The translations under genes and the position numbers were made by a program. A stretch of DNA of 64,000 nucleotides, from the NCBI RefSeq assembly GCF_008253865.1, contig NZ_CP042331.1:496001-560000 (forward strand), written 5' to 3'. This document shows, one piece after another, positions 1-8,900 of the stretch (position 1 is the stretch's first letter; each line of letters opens with the position of its first letter). The notes under the pieces were generated by a model. That model did no database searches, was not told the origin of the DNA, and worked only from the letters and a program-made list of their open reading frames with translations. Source of the stretch: Bosea sp. F3-2 (GTDB lineage Bacteria > Pseudomonadota > Alphaproteobacteria > Rhizobiales > Beijerinckiaceae).

Positions 1-17
1 TCGAAAGAAAGCGCGGG

Positions 18-113
18 TCATCCCGGCCGCAGCGAAGCGGAGAGCCGGGATCCATGCCTGAACCTCAACCGGAAACGCTCCGGCATGGATCCCGGGTCAA
101 GCCCGGGATGACG
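18..113. repeat. REP-like palindromic repeat, copy 1
   Basis: Imperfect inverted repeat: GTCATCCCGG at the left end pairs with CCGGGATGAC at the right end, with GGATCCATGCC/GGCATGGATCC inside. The same architecture recurs six more times in the window (7244, 12613, 15016, 15581, 36395, 59018). It lies just past the end of the HerA-like gene, so it may also act as a 3' stem-loop. Confidence 0.8.
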
Positions 114-141
114 GCGTGGTTCCGTGGAAGATCCGGAAGGG

Positions 142-1653
142 TCAGCCGCGAGCGCTGCGCGGCATCCCGGCCGTGCGCGGCTGCGCTTGGCCAGGCGCGG
201 TCTCGACGCCCAGCGCGGGCAGGGCGAGTGTCCTGAGCCCACGGAAATCGACATGGCAGACGATCAGGCCGCGCTCTTCGATATAGCCGAGCAGGCGGCG
301 CGCCCGGCTGGGCGAATGGCTGCCATAGACCTCGGCGAGCTCGGCATCGCTGGGACAGGGCCTGCCTTCGATGGCAGTGCGGGCGATGTAGAGGAAAAGC
401 CCCTGCAGGTCTTCCGGCAGCGTGCCGGAGGCCGCCACCGCCGCCTGCCAGCCCTCGCTGGTCGCGACGCTGTCGCTGACGCCGGCCCGCGCCACGGCGA
501 GCCTGCGGCGGAACTCCTCGAGGCTCAGATTCGTGCGGCCCAGCCGGCGCATCCGGCAGCGCACGGTGAAATCCTGGTAGAGCACCGCGACCTGGCGCGA
601 GCGCGCCTCGGGATCGGCCATCAGCTCGCGCAGGATCTCGACCATGATCGCCTCGCGCTCTTCCGGCTCCAGCTCGATCTCCGGCTCGGGCTCCGGCTGC
701 GGAGCAGGACGGTAGGTCTCGATTCGGCGCAACACCTCGTTCGGGTCGGGTCGCGGGCGCGGCGCCGGCCGCACCGGCCGTGCCATCGGCGGCGGCTCGT
801 CCTCGCCGGGCGTGAAGATCAGCTTGCCGGCCTCTTCCGGCGCCTGCTCGGGCAGGGGCATCAGGCCCGGCGCGCCGCCGCGATCGACCGAGGAGACCGC
901 GCCGATCCTGAGCGGCAGCGGCCGCTTCGACAGGGCGGGGCCGAGCGCCACGAACTGGCCGCGTTCGAGGTCGCGGAACATCTCGGCCTGGCGGCGGTCC
1001 ATGCCGAGCAGGTCTGCCGCGCGTTGCATGTCGATATCGAGGAAGGTGCGACCCATCAGGAAGTTGGAGGCTTCCGCCGCGACGTTCTTGGCGAGCTTGG
1101 CGAGGCGCTGGGTCGCGATGACGCCGGCGAGACCGCGCTTGCGGCCGCGGCACATCAGGTTGGTCATGGCGCCGAGCGAGAGCCGGCGCGCCTCGTCGGA
1201 GGCCTCGCCCGCCATCACGGGCGCGAAGAGCTGGGCTTCGTCGACGACGATCAGCATCGGGAACCAGAGCGAGCGGTCGACGTCGAAGAGCCCGCCGAGG
1301 AAGGCCGCGGTGGCGCGCAGCTGCTCGTCCGCCTCGAGATTTTCGAGGTTCAGTACCACCGAGACGCGATGCTGGCGCACGCGCAGCGCGACGCGCTGCA
1401 ACTCGGCCTCCCCGCATTCGGCATCGACCACGACATGGCCGAACTGGTCGGCAAGCGAGACGAAATCGCCCTCCGGATCGATGATGGCCTGCTGGACGAG
1501 CGGTGCGCTCTGCTCCAGCAGGCGCCGCAGCAGATGCGATTTGCCCGAGCCGGAATTACCTTGCACGAGCAGCCGCGTCGCCAGCAATTCGGCGAGATCG
1601 ATCAGACCGGGCTCGCCGGTCCTTGTCGTTCCCATCTCGATCGCTGTCGTCAT
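142..1653 (-). CDS. HerA-like ATP-binding protein (DUF87 family)
   Basis: This is a 503-residue P-loop ATPase of the HerA/DUF87 type, DNA-translocase-like proteins related to VirB4/FtsK. Walker A is GNSGSGKSH at residues 32-40, preceded by the family-typical rule of a short strand before it. Walker B is MLIVVDEAQ at about 133-141. The segment after residue 270 is rich in Pro, Arg and Glu and looks like a linker, followed by a helical C-terminal region. It stands alone with no NurA partner nearby, so the classical HerA-NurA end-resection role is not supported. The precise function is unknown; many alphaproteobacteria carry such a lone 'ATP-binding protein'. The ATG start is used because the Walker A offset fits the family. 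Confidence 0.85.
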   Translation of the reverse strand: MTTAIEMGTTRTGEPGLIDLAELLATRLLVQGNSGSGKSHLLRRLLEQSAPLVQQAIIDPEGDFVSLADQFGHVVVDAECGEAELQRVALRVRQHRVSVVLNLENLEADEQLRATAAFLGGLFDVDRSLWFPMLIVVDEAQLFAPVMAGEASDEARRLSLGAMTNLMCRGRKRGLAGVIATQRLAKLAKNVAAEASNFLMGRTFLDIDMQRAADLLGMDRRQAEMFRDLERGQFVALGPALSKRPLPLRIGAVSSVDRGGAPGLMPLPEQAPEEAGKLIFTPGEDEPPPMARPVRPAPRPRPDPNEVLRRIETYRPAPQPEPEPEIELEPEEREAIMVEILRELMADPEARSRQVAVLYQDFTVRCRMRRLGRTNLSLEEFRRRLAVARAGVSDSVATSEGWQAAVAASGTLPEDLQGLFLYIARTAIEGRPCPSDAELAEVYGSHSPSRARRLLGYIEERGLIVCHVDFRGLRTLALPALGVETAPGQAQPRTAGMPRSARG

Positions 1654-1779
1654 ACCGGTCGTGAATCGCCTTGAGTGGTCGGGCGCAGGCGCGCGACCGG
1701 GGCTTCTAGCATGGCCTCGCTCCCGCTGGACGCAGGGCAGCCCTGCCTTCCACAGGCAATCGCCGCCGAGAACGCGAGG

Positions 1780-2061
1780 CTAGCGCGGGCAGCGTAGCGC
1801 CCGTTCCTGCCGAACGATGTCGGCAATCACGCGGCGGTCATTTGCCGATAATGGCACGTCCTCGATGTTGTCGTATTGGCAGCCTGCATTGCCGAAGGCC
1901 GCGATCGCGCGCTGCGTGCGGAAGCAGTAACCCTGCGCCTTGTAGATCTCGTTGCGGGCGGTCCAGAGGCTCGCGCAGGTCTCGGGGGTGGCGAGGGCCG
2001 GGGCTGTTGCTCCGGTTGCGAGCAGAAGGAACGCGGACAACGAAAGGCAAAGGCTGCGCAT
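1780..2061 (-). CDS. small secreted protein with YARHG-like domain
   Basis: This is a 93-residue protein with a signal peptide (MRSLCLSLSAFLLLATGA, cleavage near ALA-TPE). The mature part contains ARNEIYKAQGYCF, close to the YARHG domain core (ARNEIYARHGYxF), then a Cys-rich tail ending RALRC. YARHG domains are extracellular and of unknown function. I start at the internal ATG at 2061 because the upstream 38 codons do not look like protein and the internal Met opens a clean signal peptide. It is probably periplasmic. Function is not known. Confidence 0.7.
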   Translation of the reverse strand: MRSLCLSLSAFLLLATGATAPALATPETCASLWTARNEIYKAQGYCFRTQRAIAAFGNAGCQYDNIEDVPLSANDRRVIADIVRQERALRCPR

Positions 2062-2190
2062 GCTGGCGGTCTCCGGCACTGAGGATGCGAGCTTTGCGGA
2101 AGCGGCTGCCGCAAGGCAACAGTCGGCATGCGACATGATGCCGTCGCAACAGCGGGCTTCGGTAGGAGCGGTCAAAGGGCGGGTGGCGCG

Positions 2191-2862
2191 ATGCGGTTCG
2201 GCTATTGCGAAAGACTGGATGCGAGCTTCTGGGCCGAGCCCATCAATGCGGTGACGAACGCCGCCTTCCTTGTGGCGGCGCTGATGGCTTTCTGGCTATG
2301 GCGCCGGCAGGAAGGGCGCGACCGTATCGCGCTCACGTTCATCCTGCTGGTCTTCGCGATCGGGGTCGGCTCCTTCCTGTTCCACACCATGCCGAATCGC
2401 TGGACGGTGCTGGCCGATGTCGTGCCGATCCAGCTCTTCGCCTTCGGCTATTTCGCATTTGCGCTCAGCCGGTACCTCGGGGCGTCCGGATTGGTCACGG
2501 CGATCGGAACGCTTGCCTTCTTCGGCCTCGCGCTCGCTCTCTCCTGGGCGGGGCGTGCAATCCTGCCGGCGATGGTGGCGGGCTCCGCCGGCTATGCGGC
2601 CTTCCTGCTGGGGCTTGTCGGCATTGCGTTGGCCATGCCGCGGGATCCGGAGCTCAATCGGCCGCGGAAGCTACTGGCGCTGGCCGGCGCGGTTTTCGCC
2701 GCCTCGTTGACGATGCGCAGCATCGACGGGCCGCTTTGCGGGGCCTTGCCGCTTGGCACGCACTGGCTCTGGCACCTGCTAAACGCCCTGGTGCTCTACA
2801 CATTGCTGCGCGCTGCGCTGCTCTCCGGCAGCAAGTCTACTTCGCCAGTTCCAGGCAGGTGA
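2191..2862 (+). CDS. ceramidase-domain integral membrane protein
   Basis: The 223-residue protein has about seven hydrophobic segments and the alkaline ceramidase/CREST-type pattern: N-terminal FGYCERLDASFWAEPINAVTN, an early conserved segment with VGSFLFHTMPNRW (Ser and His of the metal/catalytic set), and a late GTHWLWHLLNAL with paired His. The family hydrolyses amide bonds in membrane lipids or acts as lipid receptors, using a zinc site formed by Ser, Asp and His. The start at 2191 is chosen because the homologous region begins MRFGYCERLD; an earlier ATG at 2128 would add 21 unlikely residues. The 3' end overlaps the convergent small gene by 26 bp. Confidence 0.8.
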   Translation: MRFGYCERLDASFWAEPINAVTNAAFLVAALMAFWLWRRQEGRDRIALTFILLVFAIGVGSFLFHTMPNRWTVLADVVPIQLFAFGYFAFALSRYLGASGLVTAIGTLAFFGLALALSWAGRAILPAMVAGSAGYAAFLLGLVGIALAMPRDPELNRPRKLLALAGAVFAASLTMRSIDGPLCGALPLGTHWLWHLLNALVLYTLLRAALLSGSKSTSPVPGR

Positions 2863-3133
2863 TGAGCTGGACATAGCTCGGCGGCCCGCCAAGGCCCGCG
2901 CCCTCGGTGCAGGTCGTCCGGGCACGGGCCGGGTATTCCGACCAGCGCGCTTCCAGCGCGGTACGTGCCTTTTCCTCGTCGTCGCGGCAGGCACTGGTGG
3001 GGCGGCCGATACCCGTGGCCGACTTATCGGCGCTGCCACAGGAGGCGTTGATGTCGAAGCGCGGCACCGTGTCGGCCACGGGAATAGTCGGGCTCGCGGA
3101 GAGGGAAAGCAGGACAAGACCGACGGAAAGCAT
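2837..3133 (-). CDS. small secreted hypothetical protein
   Basis: This is a 98-residue protein starting MLSVGLVLLSLSASPTIPVA, a short signal peptide. The mature portion has four Cys and no domain I recognise. The ATG at 3133 has GGAG eight bases upstream, better than the GTG three codons earlier. It lies 45 bp downstream of the acyl-CoA-synthetase-like gene on the same strand and may be its co-transcribed neighbour. Probably periplasmic; function unknown. Confidence 0.6.
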   Translation of the reverse strand: MLSVGLVLLSLSASPTIPVADTVPRFDINASCGSADKSATGIGRPTSACRDDEEKARTALEARWSEYPARARTTCTEGAGLGGPPSYVQLITCLELAK

Positions 3134-3178
3134 GGTGAACACTCCGCAGAATGCGCCCCATCATCGTCCTTGCGCGGT

Positions 3179-4210
3179 TCAGCCCGTGGCTGTCTGGCGC
3201 CGGGTGACGGTGATATCCGAAGCACTATGCACCGCGATGTCGACGATGGCGAGATCGGGGCGATCAATTGCCGGATAGGGAAGCTCGCTGCCGGTCCGCT
3301 GCACGAAGACAAGGCTGGCGAGCGCCGGGTGGCCCGCCAGGCGCGAATGGGCCAGCGCCGGCTCCATATTGCCGGGCAACACGAGATGGACACTGCGGCC
3401 GCCTTCGATGCAGGCCTGCAGATCGCCGAGGTGGAACAGGCCGAGCGGCAGCAATTCAACGCCGGTGAGCATCGCCATGCCCGGTCCGCTGGCGAGCGCC
3501 GCGAGATCGCCGCCGACCAGGGTGCTGACGATCCGCGAGGAGGTCATCGGCTTCAGCGCTCGCGAGATGTCGAGCGCCTTGCCGAGAATTTCCCGCTCAG
3601 AGATCCTTTGCGGGCCTTCGAGCGAGATGGCATCGGCGACCTGCAGCCAGGGCCGCTCGACCGGGCCGGGCAGGGGATGCAGGCTCGCATTGGCCAGCAG
3701 GGCGTCGAGCGGAGCGACGCCATCGGGCACGTCTGGACCGAAGCCGCCGACGAAGCGGGTGCTGAAGGCGCGCATCGCGAGGTTGCGGAGCGTCAGCAGG
3801 GGGCGTAGCGGCCCGACGCGACTGACGCCGAGCGCCATGATCGCGCCCGCAGCCTCGATGAGACGCAGGAGCTCAAGTTCGTTGCCGTGCAGCGGCAGCA
3901 TCAGCGGGGAGAGCCCGGCCCGCAGGCAGGCGAGCACGGAAACGACCGCCTCGGGTCCCAGAGGCGCCAGGATCGCCACGCTTGCGCCCGGCTGCCCCTT
4001 GTTGACGGTCAGAAGCCGTGCGAGCTGGTCGATGCGTTGATCGAGCTGCAGGAAATTGATCGAGGCCGGGCCGACATCGCTCCAGCCGCGCCGCCCCGGC
4101 GGATCGCGGAGCGCTGCCTCATAACCGCGCCCGCGCGTCAGGGCCTTGAGCAGCGTGTCGAGATCGAGCCCATCGAGCAGGGCGGAAGCCTCGTCCTGTT
4201 CTGCTCGCAT
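3179..4210 (-). CDS. acyl-CoA synthetase-like protein lacking the catalytic C-terminal half
   Basis: The 343-residue protein reads like the N-terminal subdomain of an AMP-forming acyl-CoA/acyl-ACP synthetase: GPASINFLQLDQRIDQLARLL followed by GASVAILAPLGPEAVVSVLACLRAGLSPLMLP resembles the region where ANL enzymes have the 'G-D-x-V-a-i-l-l-p-N' strand and helix. The Ser/Thr/Gly-rich P-loop, the YGxTE motif and the C-terminal Lys domain are not visible. It is therefore unlikely to adenylate substrates as a normal ANL enzyme. It follows the YejA-like gene by 9 bp, so the two are probably co-transcribed. Homology is an inference from pattern only. Confidence 0.55.
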   Translation of the reverse strand: MRAEQDEASALLDGLDLDTLLKALTRGRGYEAALRDPPGRRGWSDVGPASINFLQLDQRIDQLARLLTVNKGQPGASVAILAPLGPEAVVSVLACLRAGLSPLMLPLHGNELELLRLIEAAGAIMALGVSRVGPLRPLLTLRNLAMRAFSTRFVGGFGPDVPDGVAPLDALLANASLHPLPGPVERPWLQVADAISLEGPQRISEREILGKALDISRALKPMTSSRIVSTLVGGDLAALASGPGMAMLTGVELLPLGLFHLGDLQACIEGGRSVHLVLPGNMEPALAHSRLAGHPALASLVFVQRTGSELPYPAIDRPDLAIVDIAVHSASDITVTRRQTATG

Positions 4211-4219
4211 CGACAGACC

Positions 4220-6073
4220 CTAGTTCGCCGGAGCCGGCGTGGCCGGGAGGCGCGCCAGCGTTTCATTGGAGAGGAAATAGGCCGGCTGGCGCCCTGCCAT
4301 CACCACGTCCCGCGCAAGGGCGAGCCAGGTGTCGGGCAGGTAGTAGAGCGGCACGACGTAGAAGCCCGACAGCAGCAGCCGGTCGAGCGCCCGCACGGCG
4401 GCGACGAAATCCTCCCGCTCGCGGGCGCCGAGCAGGGCCTGCAGCACCGCATCGACGGCGGGCGATCTCACCCCGGCATAGTTGAGCGAGCCCTTGCGCT
4501 CGGCATTCGCTGCACCCCAGCGCCCGATCTGCTCGTTGCCGGGCGAGGCGGAGGCCGGCCAGGTCCACTGGATCATGTCGAAATCGAAGGCCGAGAGCCG
4601 CCGCCAGTACTGGACGTCGTCGATCAGCCGGACATTGGCCGTGATGCCGAGGCGGCCGAGCGACTGCGCATAGTTCAGCGCCAGCCGCTCCTGCGGGCGG
4701 CTGGTCACGGTGATCTCGAAGGTAAAGGGTTCGCCCTTACCGTTGCGCAGCACCCCGTCCTGCAGCGCGTAGCCGGCCACCCTGAGCAGGTCGAGCGCCT
4801 TGCGCGCCTGTTCGCGGTCCCGGCCCGACCCATCTGTTTCCGAGGGTTTCCAGGTGCCTGACAGGATATCCTCGCGTACCGCATCAGGAAAAGCGGCGAG
4901 CAAGGCCTTCTCGCGCGCATCGGCGGGGATGCCGAGGGCGGAGAGCGGCGAATCGGAAAAGAAGCTGCCGGCGCGTCGATAGACGCCATGGAACAGGTTG
5001 CGGTTGACCCATTCGAAGTCGAACAGCAGGCCGAGCGCCTCGCGCGCCCGGACGTCGGAGAACACCGGGCGGCGTGTGTTGAAGACGAGGCCCGTCATCC
5101 CCTTGGGCGTGTCGAAATGCAGGGTCTGGCGGGTGATGCGCCCGTCATGGACCGCGGGGATGTCGTAGCCGGTCATCCAGCGCGTCGGATCGCCTTCGAG
5201 CCGGGCGTCGTAGAGCCCGGCCTTGAACGCCTCGAACAGGGCGTTGGAGTCGCGGTAGAAGTCGTAGCGGATCTCGTCGGCATTGAAGAGGCCGCGGGTC
5301 AGCGGGTGATCCTCGGCCCAGAAATCCTTCCGCCGCTTCAACGTCAGCGATTCGCCCGGCCGGACCTCGCTGACCGCATAAGGGCCGGAACCGAGCGCCG
5401 GCTTGAAGCTCGTATCGCCAAATGTCTCGGCATTGGTCGCGTGCTTGGCGAAGATCGGCAGCGCGCCGATCACCAGCGGCAATTCGCGATTTGAGCCGTC
5501 GCCGAGCTCGAACTCGACCCGCTTCGGCGAAGGCGCCGACGCCTTGGTGATCCGAGCAAGGCTGGAGCGATGGAAGGGCTTGCCCTTCGTCTTCAGCATC
5601 TCGACCGTGAAGAGCACGTCCGGGGCGGTGACGGGCGCGCCGTCCGAGAAGGTTGCGCGAGGGTCGATCTCGAAGGCGAGCTTCCTGCGATCGGCGTCGA
5701 GCTCCGCCCGCGAGGCCAGCAGGCCATAAGCGGTGAAAGGCTCGTCGGCCGAGCGGAAGAGCAGGCTCTGCTGCACATATCTCGGCACGGCATCGGGCGC
5801 GACGCCGAGAACGATCAGCGGGTTCAGGCTGTCGAAGGTGCCCTGGATGCCGAAGATGATCCGCCCGCCGCGCGGGGCCTTGGGGTCCGCATAGGGAAGG
5901 TGGGCGAAACCTGGGGGCAGGGCGGGCTGGCCGTGCATCGCTATGGCGTGCTGCACCGGGGCCGAATCAGCCAAGGCCGAGCCGCCGCGCGCCAGCAGGG
6001 CGAGCGGACTCAAGGCGAGCATCATGTTGACCCTGCGGCGGCTCATCGCCAAGGGCGATCGGCAAAAATCCAT
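4220..6073 (-). CDS. family 5 extracellular solute-binding protein, YejA-like
   Basis: This is a periplasmic binding protein of the peptide/nickel class (SBP_bac_5), most like YejA of the microcin C/peptide ABC importer. The N-terminus SRRRVNMMLALSPLALLA has a twin Arg and a hydrophobic core, so a Tat or Sec signal is possible. Typical motifs are YADPKAPRGG near the mature start, FDSLNPLIV, and the lobe II segment FNTRRPVFSDVRAREALGLLFDFEWVN. About 617 residues, a normal family length. The start at 6073 has AGG seven bases upstream. No permease or ATPase gene adjoins it, so it is an orphan binding protein here; the next gene in the operon is the acyl-CoA-synthetase-like one. Confidence 0.85.
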   Translation of the reverse strand: MDFCRSPLAMSRRRVNMMLALSPLALLARGGSALADSAPVQHAIAMHGQPALPPGFAHLPYADPKAPRGGRIIFGIQGTFDSLNPLIVLGVAPDAVPRYVQQSLLFRSADEPFTAYGLLASRAELDADRRKLAFEIDPRATFSDGAPVTAPDVLFTVEMLKTKGKPFHRSSLARITKASAPSPKRVEFELGDGSNRELPLVIGALPIFAKHATNAETFGDTSFKPALGSGPYAVSEVRPGESLTLKRRKDFWAEDHPLTRGLFNADEIRYDFYRDSNALFEAFKAGLYDARLEGDPTRWMTGYDIPAVHDGRITRQTLHFDTPKGMTGLVFNTRRPVFSDVRAREALGLLFDFEWVNRNLFHGVYRRAGSFFSDSPLSALGIPADAREKALLAAFPDAVREDILSGTWKPSETDGSGRDREQARKALDLLRVAGYALQDGVLRNGKGEPFTFEITVTSRPQERLALNYAQSLGRLGITANVRLIDDVQYWRRLSAFDFDMIQWTWPASASPGNEQIGRWGAANAERKGSLNYAGVRSPAVDAVLQALLGAREREDFVAAVRALDRLLLSGFYVVPLYYLPDTWLALARDVVMAGRQPAYFLSNETLARLPATPAPAN

Positions 6074-6314
6074 CGTAAGACCTGATTCCCTACGTAAGAA
6101 TAGCATGGGCCGCCGGCCGTCACGCAGCTATTCGGGCTGGAAACCGACGCGCGAACTCGCTAAAGGCGAGACCGGGTGTCATTCAAACGCCTCAATCGCC
6201 CTTGATGTGCACGGCTTGCTATGGCCGGCGTCGTCATGCGATTGGGCCGTCGGCGGTGACGCGCGGCTTGCGAAGTCGTAATCCCCGAATTCGCCTGATA
6301 AGGAAAGACAGAGA

Positions 6315-7115
6315 ATGTCCGCTTCGTTTCGCCTGTCATCGTCTGCTCTAGGGCTGGTTCTCAGCGCGGCGGTCGGCTTCGCGCCCGTCGCGGCTTTCGC
6401 GCAGGCCCAGCGCCCCGCGGCTCCGGCCCAGCGCCCTGCAGCCCCGCCGGCTCAGCAGCCTGCCGCCCCGGCGCAGCAGCCCGGCGCCGCTCCCAGCGGC
6501 CCGACCGTCGTCCAGGTCAAGCCCGAGCCGTCCCAGACGAGCTGGACCAAGGTCTGCGGCAAGGACCAGGCCGCCAACAAGGAAATCTGCTACACCACCC
6601 GCGACTTCGTCTCGGATCAGGGTCAGCCGGTGCTGGCCGCCGCCGTCTATGACGTGAAGGGCGACCCGAACAAGATCGTGCGCTTCCTGATGCCGCTCGG
6701 CCTGCTGCTGCAGCCCGGCATCCGCTTCGGCGTGGACAACGCCCAGCCGACCGGCGGCCGCTACGCGATCTGCTTCCCGAATGGCTGCTTCGCCGAGGCG
6801 CAGGTCAAGGACGACTTCATCAACGCGATGAAGAAGGGCACGACGCTCAACATCAGCGTTCAGAACCAGGGCGCCCGCGAGGTGACCTTCGCCATCCCGC
6901 TCGCCGATTTCGCCAAGGGCTTCGACGGCGCGCCGATCGATCCGAAGGTGCTCGAGGAGCAGCAGAAGCAGCTTCAGGACGAACTGGCCAAGCGCCAGGA
7001 AGAGCTGCGTCAGCGCCTTGGCGCCGGCGGCGCCAATGCGGCCCCGGGTGCTGCTCCGGCGCCGGGCGCGATGCCTGCCCCCGGTGCTGCTCCGGCGACC
7101 CCGCCCAAGCCCTGA
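6315..7115 (+). CDS. invasion-associated locus B (IalB) family protein
   Basis: The 266-residue secreted protein has a signal peptide ending AAFAQA, then a Pro/Ala/Gln low-complexity linker (about residues 30-65), then an IalB domain beginning TSWTKVCGKDQAANKEICYT and containing RYAICFPNGCFAEAQV, the paired Cys typical of the family. A coiled segment LEEQQKQLQDELAKRQEELRQRL and a second Pro/Ala tail close it. IalB proteins are periplasmic or envelope-associated in alphaproteobacteria; Bartonella IalB aids erythrocyte invasion, but environmental homologues have no proven role. AAGGA lies upstream of the ATG, and a strong terminator follows. Confidence 0.9.
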   Translation: MSASFRLSSSALGLVLSAAVGFAPVAAFAQAQRPAAPAQRPAAPPAQQPAAPAQQPGAAPSGPTVVQVKPEPSQTSWTKVCGKDQAANKEICYTTRDFVSDQGQPVLAAAVYDVKGDPNKIVRFLMPLGLLLQPGIRFGVDNAQPTGGRYAICFPNGCFAEAQVKDDFINAMKKGTTLNISVQNQGAREVTFAIPLADFAKGFDGAPIDPKVLEEQQKQLQDELAKRQEELRQRLGAGGANAAPGAAPAPGAMPAPGAAPATPPKP

Positions 7116-7140
7116 TAGGCGCAGTCGGAACACGAAATCG

Positions 7141-7170
7141 AAAGGCCGGCCCTTGGGGGCCGGCCTTTTG
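7141..7170 (+). terminator. rho-independent terminator after the IalB gene
   Basis: AAAGGCCGGCC and GGCCGGCCTTTT form a near-perfect 11-bp GC stem around a short loop, ending in a T-run, 26 bp after the IalB stop codon. Confidence 0.9.
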
Positions 7171-7243
7171 CGTTTATGGCTCCGTTGCGGGAGTCTGTTC
7201 CGAGGGAACCAAGCCGTCTTTCCGGGGCTTCGCGTGAGCGAAG

Positions 7244-7361
7244 AGCCCGGAACCCATGAACACGGCGTTAGATGATAGGACTCGTCGGGCCGGCGCCGTT
7301 ATGACGGGCCGTCGTGGTCATGGGTTCCGGGCTCGGGCCTGCGGCCCGCCCCGGAATGACG
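7244..7361. repeat. REP-like palindromic repeat, copy 2
   Basis: AGCCCGGAACCCATGA at 7244-7259 is inverted exactly as TCATGGGTTCCGGGCT at 7318-7333, followed by the family end CCCCGGAATGACGA. It fills most of the gap between the IalB terminator and hspQ. Confidence 0.8.
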
Positions 7362-7407
7362 AGGATATTTCCGGTGGGGGGCGGCGGGATACCCGAGCTT
7401 CGCCGCC

Positions 7408-7737
7408 TCAGTGCAGCTCGGTATGATCGATCCGGTAGCGGCCCTTCCGGTCGCGCCGGAAGAACTCCTTGGCGCGTGGATGGCGAATGGGCGCGCCGGA
7501 ATCGTCACTGACGAGGTTCTGCTCGGAGACATAGGCGACGTATTCCGTCTCCTCGTTTTCGGCGAAGAGATGATAGAAGGGCTGGTCCTTCGACGGGCGC
7601 ATGTTCTCCGGGATCGCCTCCCACCATTCCTCGGTGTTGGAGAAGACCGGGTCGACGTCGAAGATCACGCCGCGGAACGGGTAGATGCGGTGCTTGACCA
7701 CTTGCCCGATCCGGAATTTGGCCGAACGCGCTTCCAT
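7408..7737 (-). CDS. hspQ: heat shock protein HspQ
   Basis: The 109-residue protein matches HspQ (YccV-like, hemimethylated-DNA-binding fold) over its whole length: KFRIGQVVKHRIYPFRGVIFDVDP, then NTEEWWEAIP, DQPFYHLFAENEE and EYVAYVSEQNL are family signatures. In enterobacteria HspQ is a specificity-enhancing factor for Lon protease and promotes degradation of denatured DnaA. It acts in the cytoplasm. The gene is single, convergent with the IalB side and separated from it by a repeat element. No heat-shock promoter was recognised. Confidence 0.93.
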   Translation of the reverse strand: MEARSAKFRIGQVVKHRIYPFRGVIFDVDPVFSNTEEWWEAIPENMRPSKDQPFYHLFAENEETEYVAYVSEQNLVSDDSGAPIRHPRAKEFFRRDRKGRYRIDHTELH

Positions 7738-7850
7738 GACTCATCCATACTGAGCCGGCCGATCCGCCGCCGGCTTACGTTCTCGCCGCCCTTGCGAGAG
7801 CAATGCGTCGTAAATGCGTCGAAATCAATCGATCACCCCGTATTGTCCCA

Positions 7851-8900
7851 TCACATTCCGTAGCGTTGCGCGAGATCGGGGTCGCGGGCCGCGACCTGGC
7901 GAGCGAGATCGACGATCACTTTGGCCTGCTTCCAGGTGGCGTCGTCCTGCATCTTGCCATCGATCATCACGGCGCCGGAGCCATCCGGCATCGCCTCAAG
8001 GATGCGCCTGGCGAAGGCGACCTCGGCCGGGTCGGGGCTGAACACGCGCTTGGCGATGTCGATCTGCGAGGGATGCAGCGTCCAGGCACCGGCGCAGCCG
8101 AGCAGGAAGGCGTTGCGGAATTGCGCCTCGCAGGCGGCGCCGTCGGCGAAATCGCCGAAGGGGCCGTAGAACGGCTTGATCCCTGCGGCCGCGCAGGCAT
8201 CGACCATCTTGGCGAGCGTGTAGTGCCAGAGATCCTGCTGAGCGACGGCGCGCGGCCCGCCATCGGGGGAGGGGTCCGCGATCACCTTGTACTCCGGGTG
8301 CCCGCCGCCGACCCGTGTCGTCTTCATGGCGCGCGAGGCGGCAAGGTCGGCGGGGCCAAGGCTCATGCCGTGCATGCGCGGCGAAGCGGTCGCGATCGCC
8401 TCGACATTCTTCACACCCTCCGCCGTTTCCAGGATGGCGTGGATCAGGATCGGTTTCGGCAGGGCGTGGCGTGCCTCGAACTGGGCGAGGAGCTGATCGA
8501 CATAGTGGATGTCCCACGGCCCCTCGACCTTCGGCACCATCACCACGTCGAGCTTGCCGCCGATCTCGGCCATGATCGCGGTGATATCGTCGAGGAACCA
8601 GGGCGAGTTCAGCGCATTGACGCGGGTCCACAGGCCGGTCTTGCCGAAATCCACCGCCTTGCCCATGGCGATGAAACCATCGCGGGCGGCCTGCTTGGCC
8701 TCGACCGGGATCGCGTCCTCCAGATTGCCGAGCACGATGTCGACCTGGGGGGCGAGCTCGCCGACCTTGGCGCGGACCTTCTCCAGATGCGGCGGCACGA
8801 AATGGATCATGCGCTCGAGCCTGAGTGGCAGCTCTCGATAAGGATCCGGTGCGCCGATCGCGAGCGGACGGAAGAACTGGCGCGGCGTCTTGGTCGTCAT
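7851..8900 (-). CDS. HpcH/HpaI aldolase/citrate lyase family CoA-ester lyase
   Basis: This is a 349-residue TIM-barrel lyase of the CitE/malyl-CoA lyase superfamily, which cleaves or forms C-C bonds of (methyl)malyl-CoA-type thioesters using Mg2+. The diagnostic segments are VDIVLGNLEDAIP (the acidic metal-binding strand, usually DLEDAV), VMVPKVEGPWD, ILETAEGV, the MSLGPADLAAS loop and GAWTLHPSQID near the C-terminus. AGGAG lies seven bases before the chosen ATG at 8900; the longer upstream reading adds 18 unlikely residues. Substrate cannot be fixed from sequence: L-malyl-CoA/beta-methylmalyl-CoA is plausible. Confidence 0.85.
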   Translation of the reverse strand: MTTKTPRQFFRPLAIGAPDPYRELPLRLERMIHFVPPHLEKVRAKVGELAPQVDIVLGNLEDAIPVEAKQAARDGFIAMGKAVDFGKTGLWTRVNALNSPWFLDDITAIMAEIGGKLDVVMVPKVEGPWDIHYVDQLLAQFEARHALPKPILIHAILETAEGVKNVEAIATASPRMHGMSLGPADLAASRAMKTTRVGGGHPEYKVIADPSPDGGPRAVAQQDLWHYTLAKMVDACAAAGIKPFYGPFGDFADGAACEAQFRNAFLLGCAGAWTLHPSQIDIAKRVFSPDPAEVAFARRILEAMPDGSGAVMIDGKMQDDATWKQAKVIVDLARQVAARDPDLAQRYGM

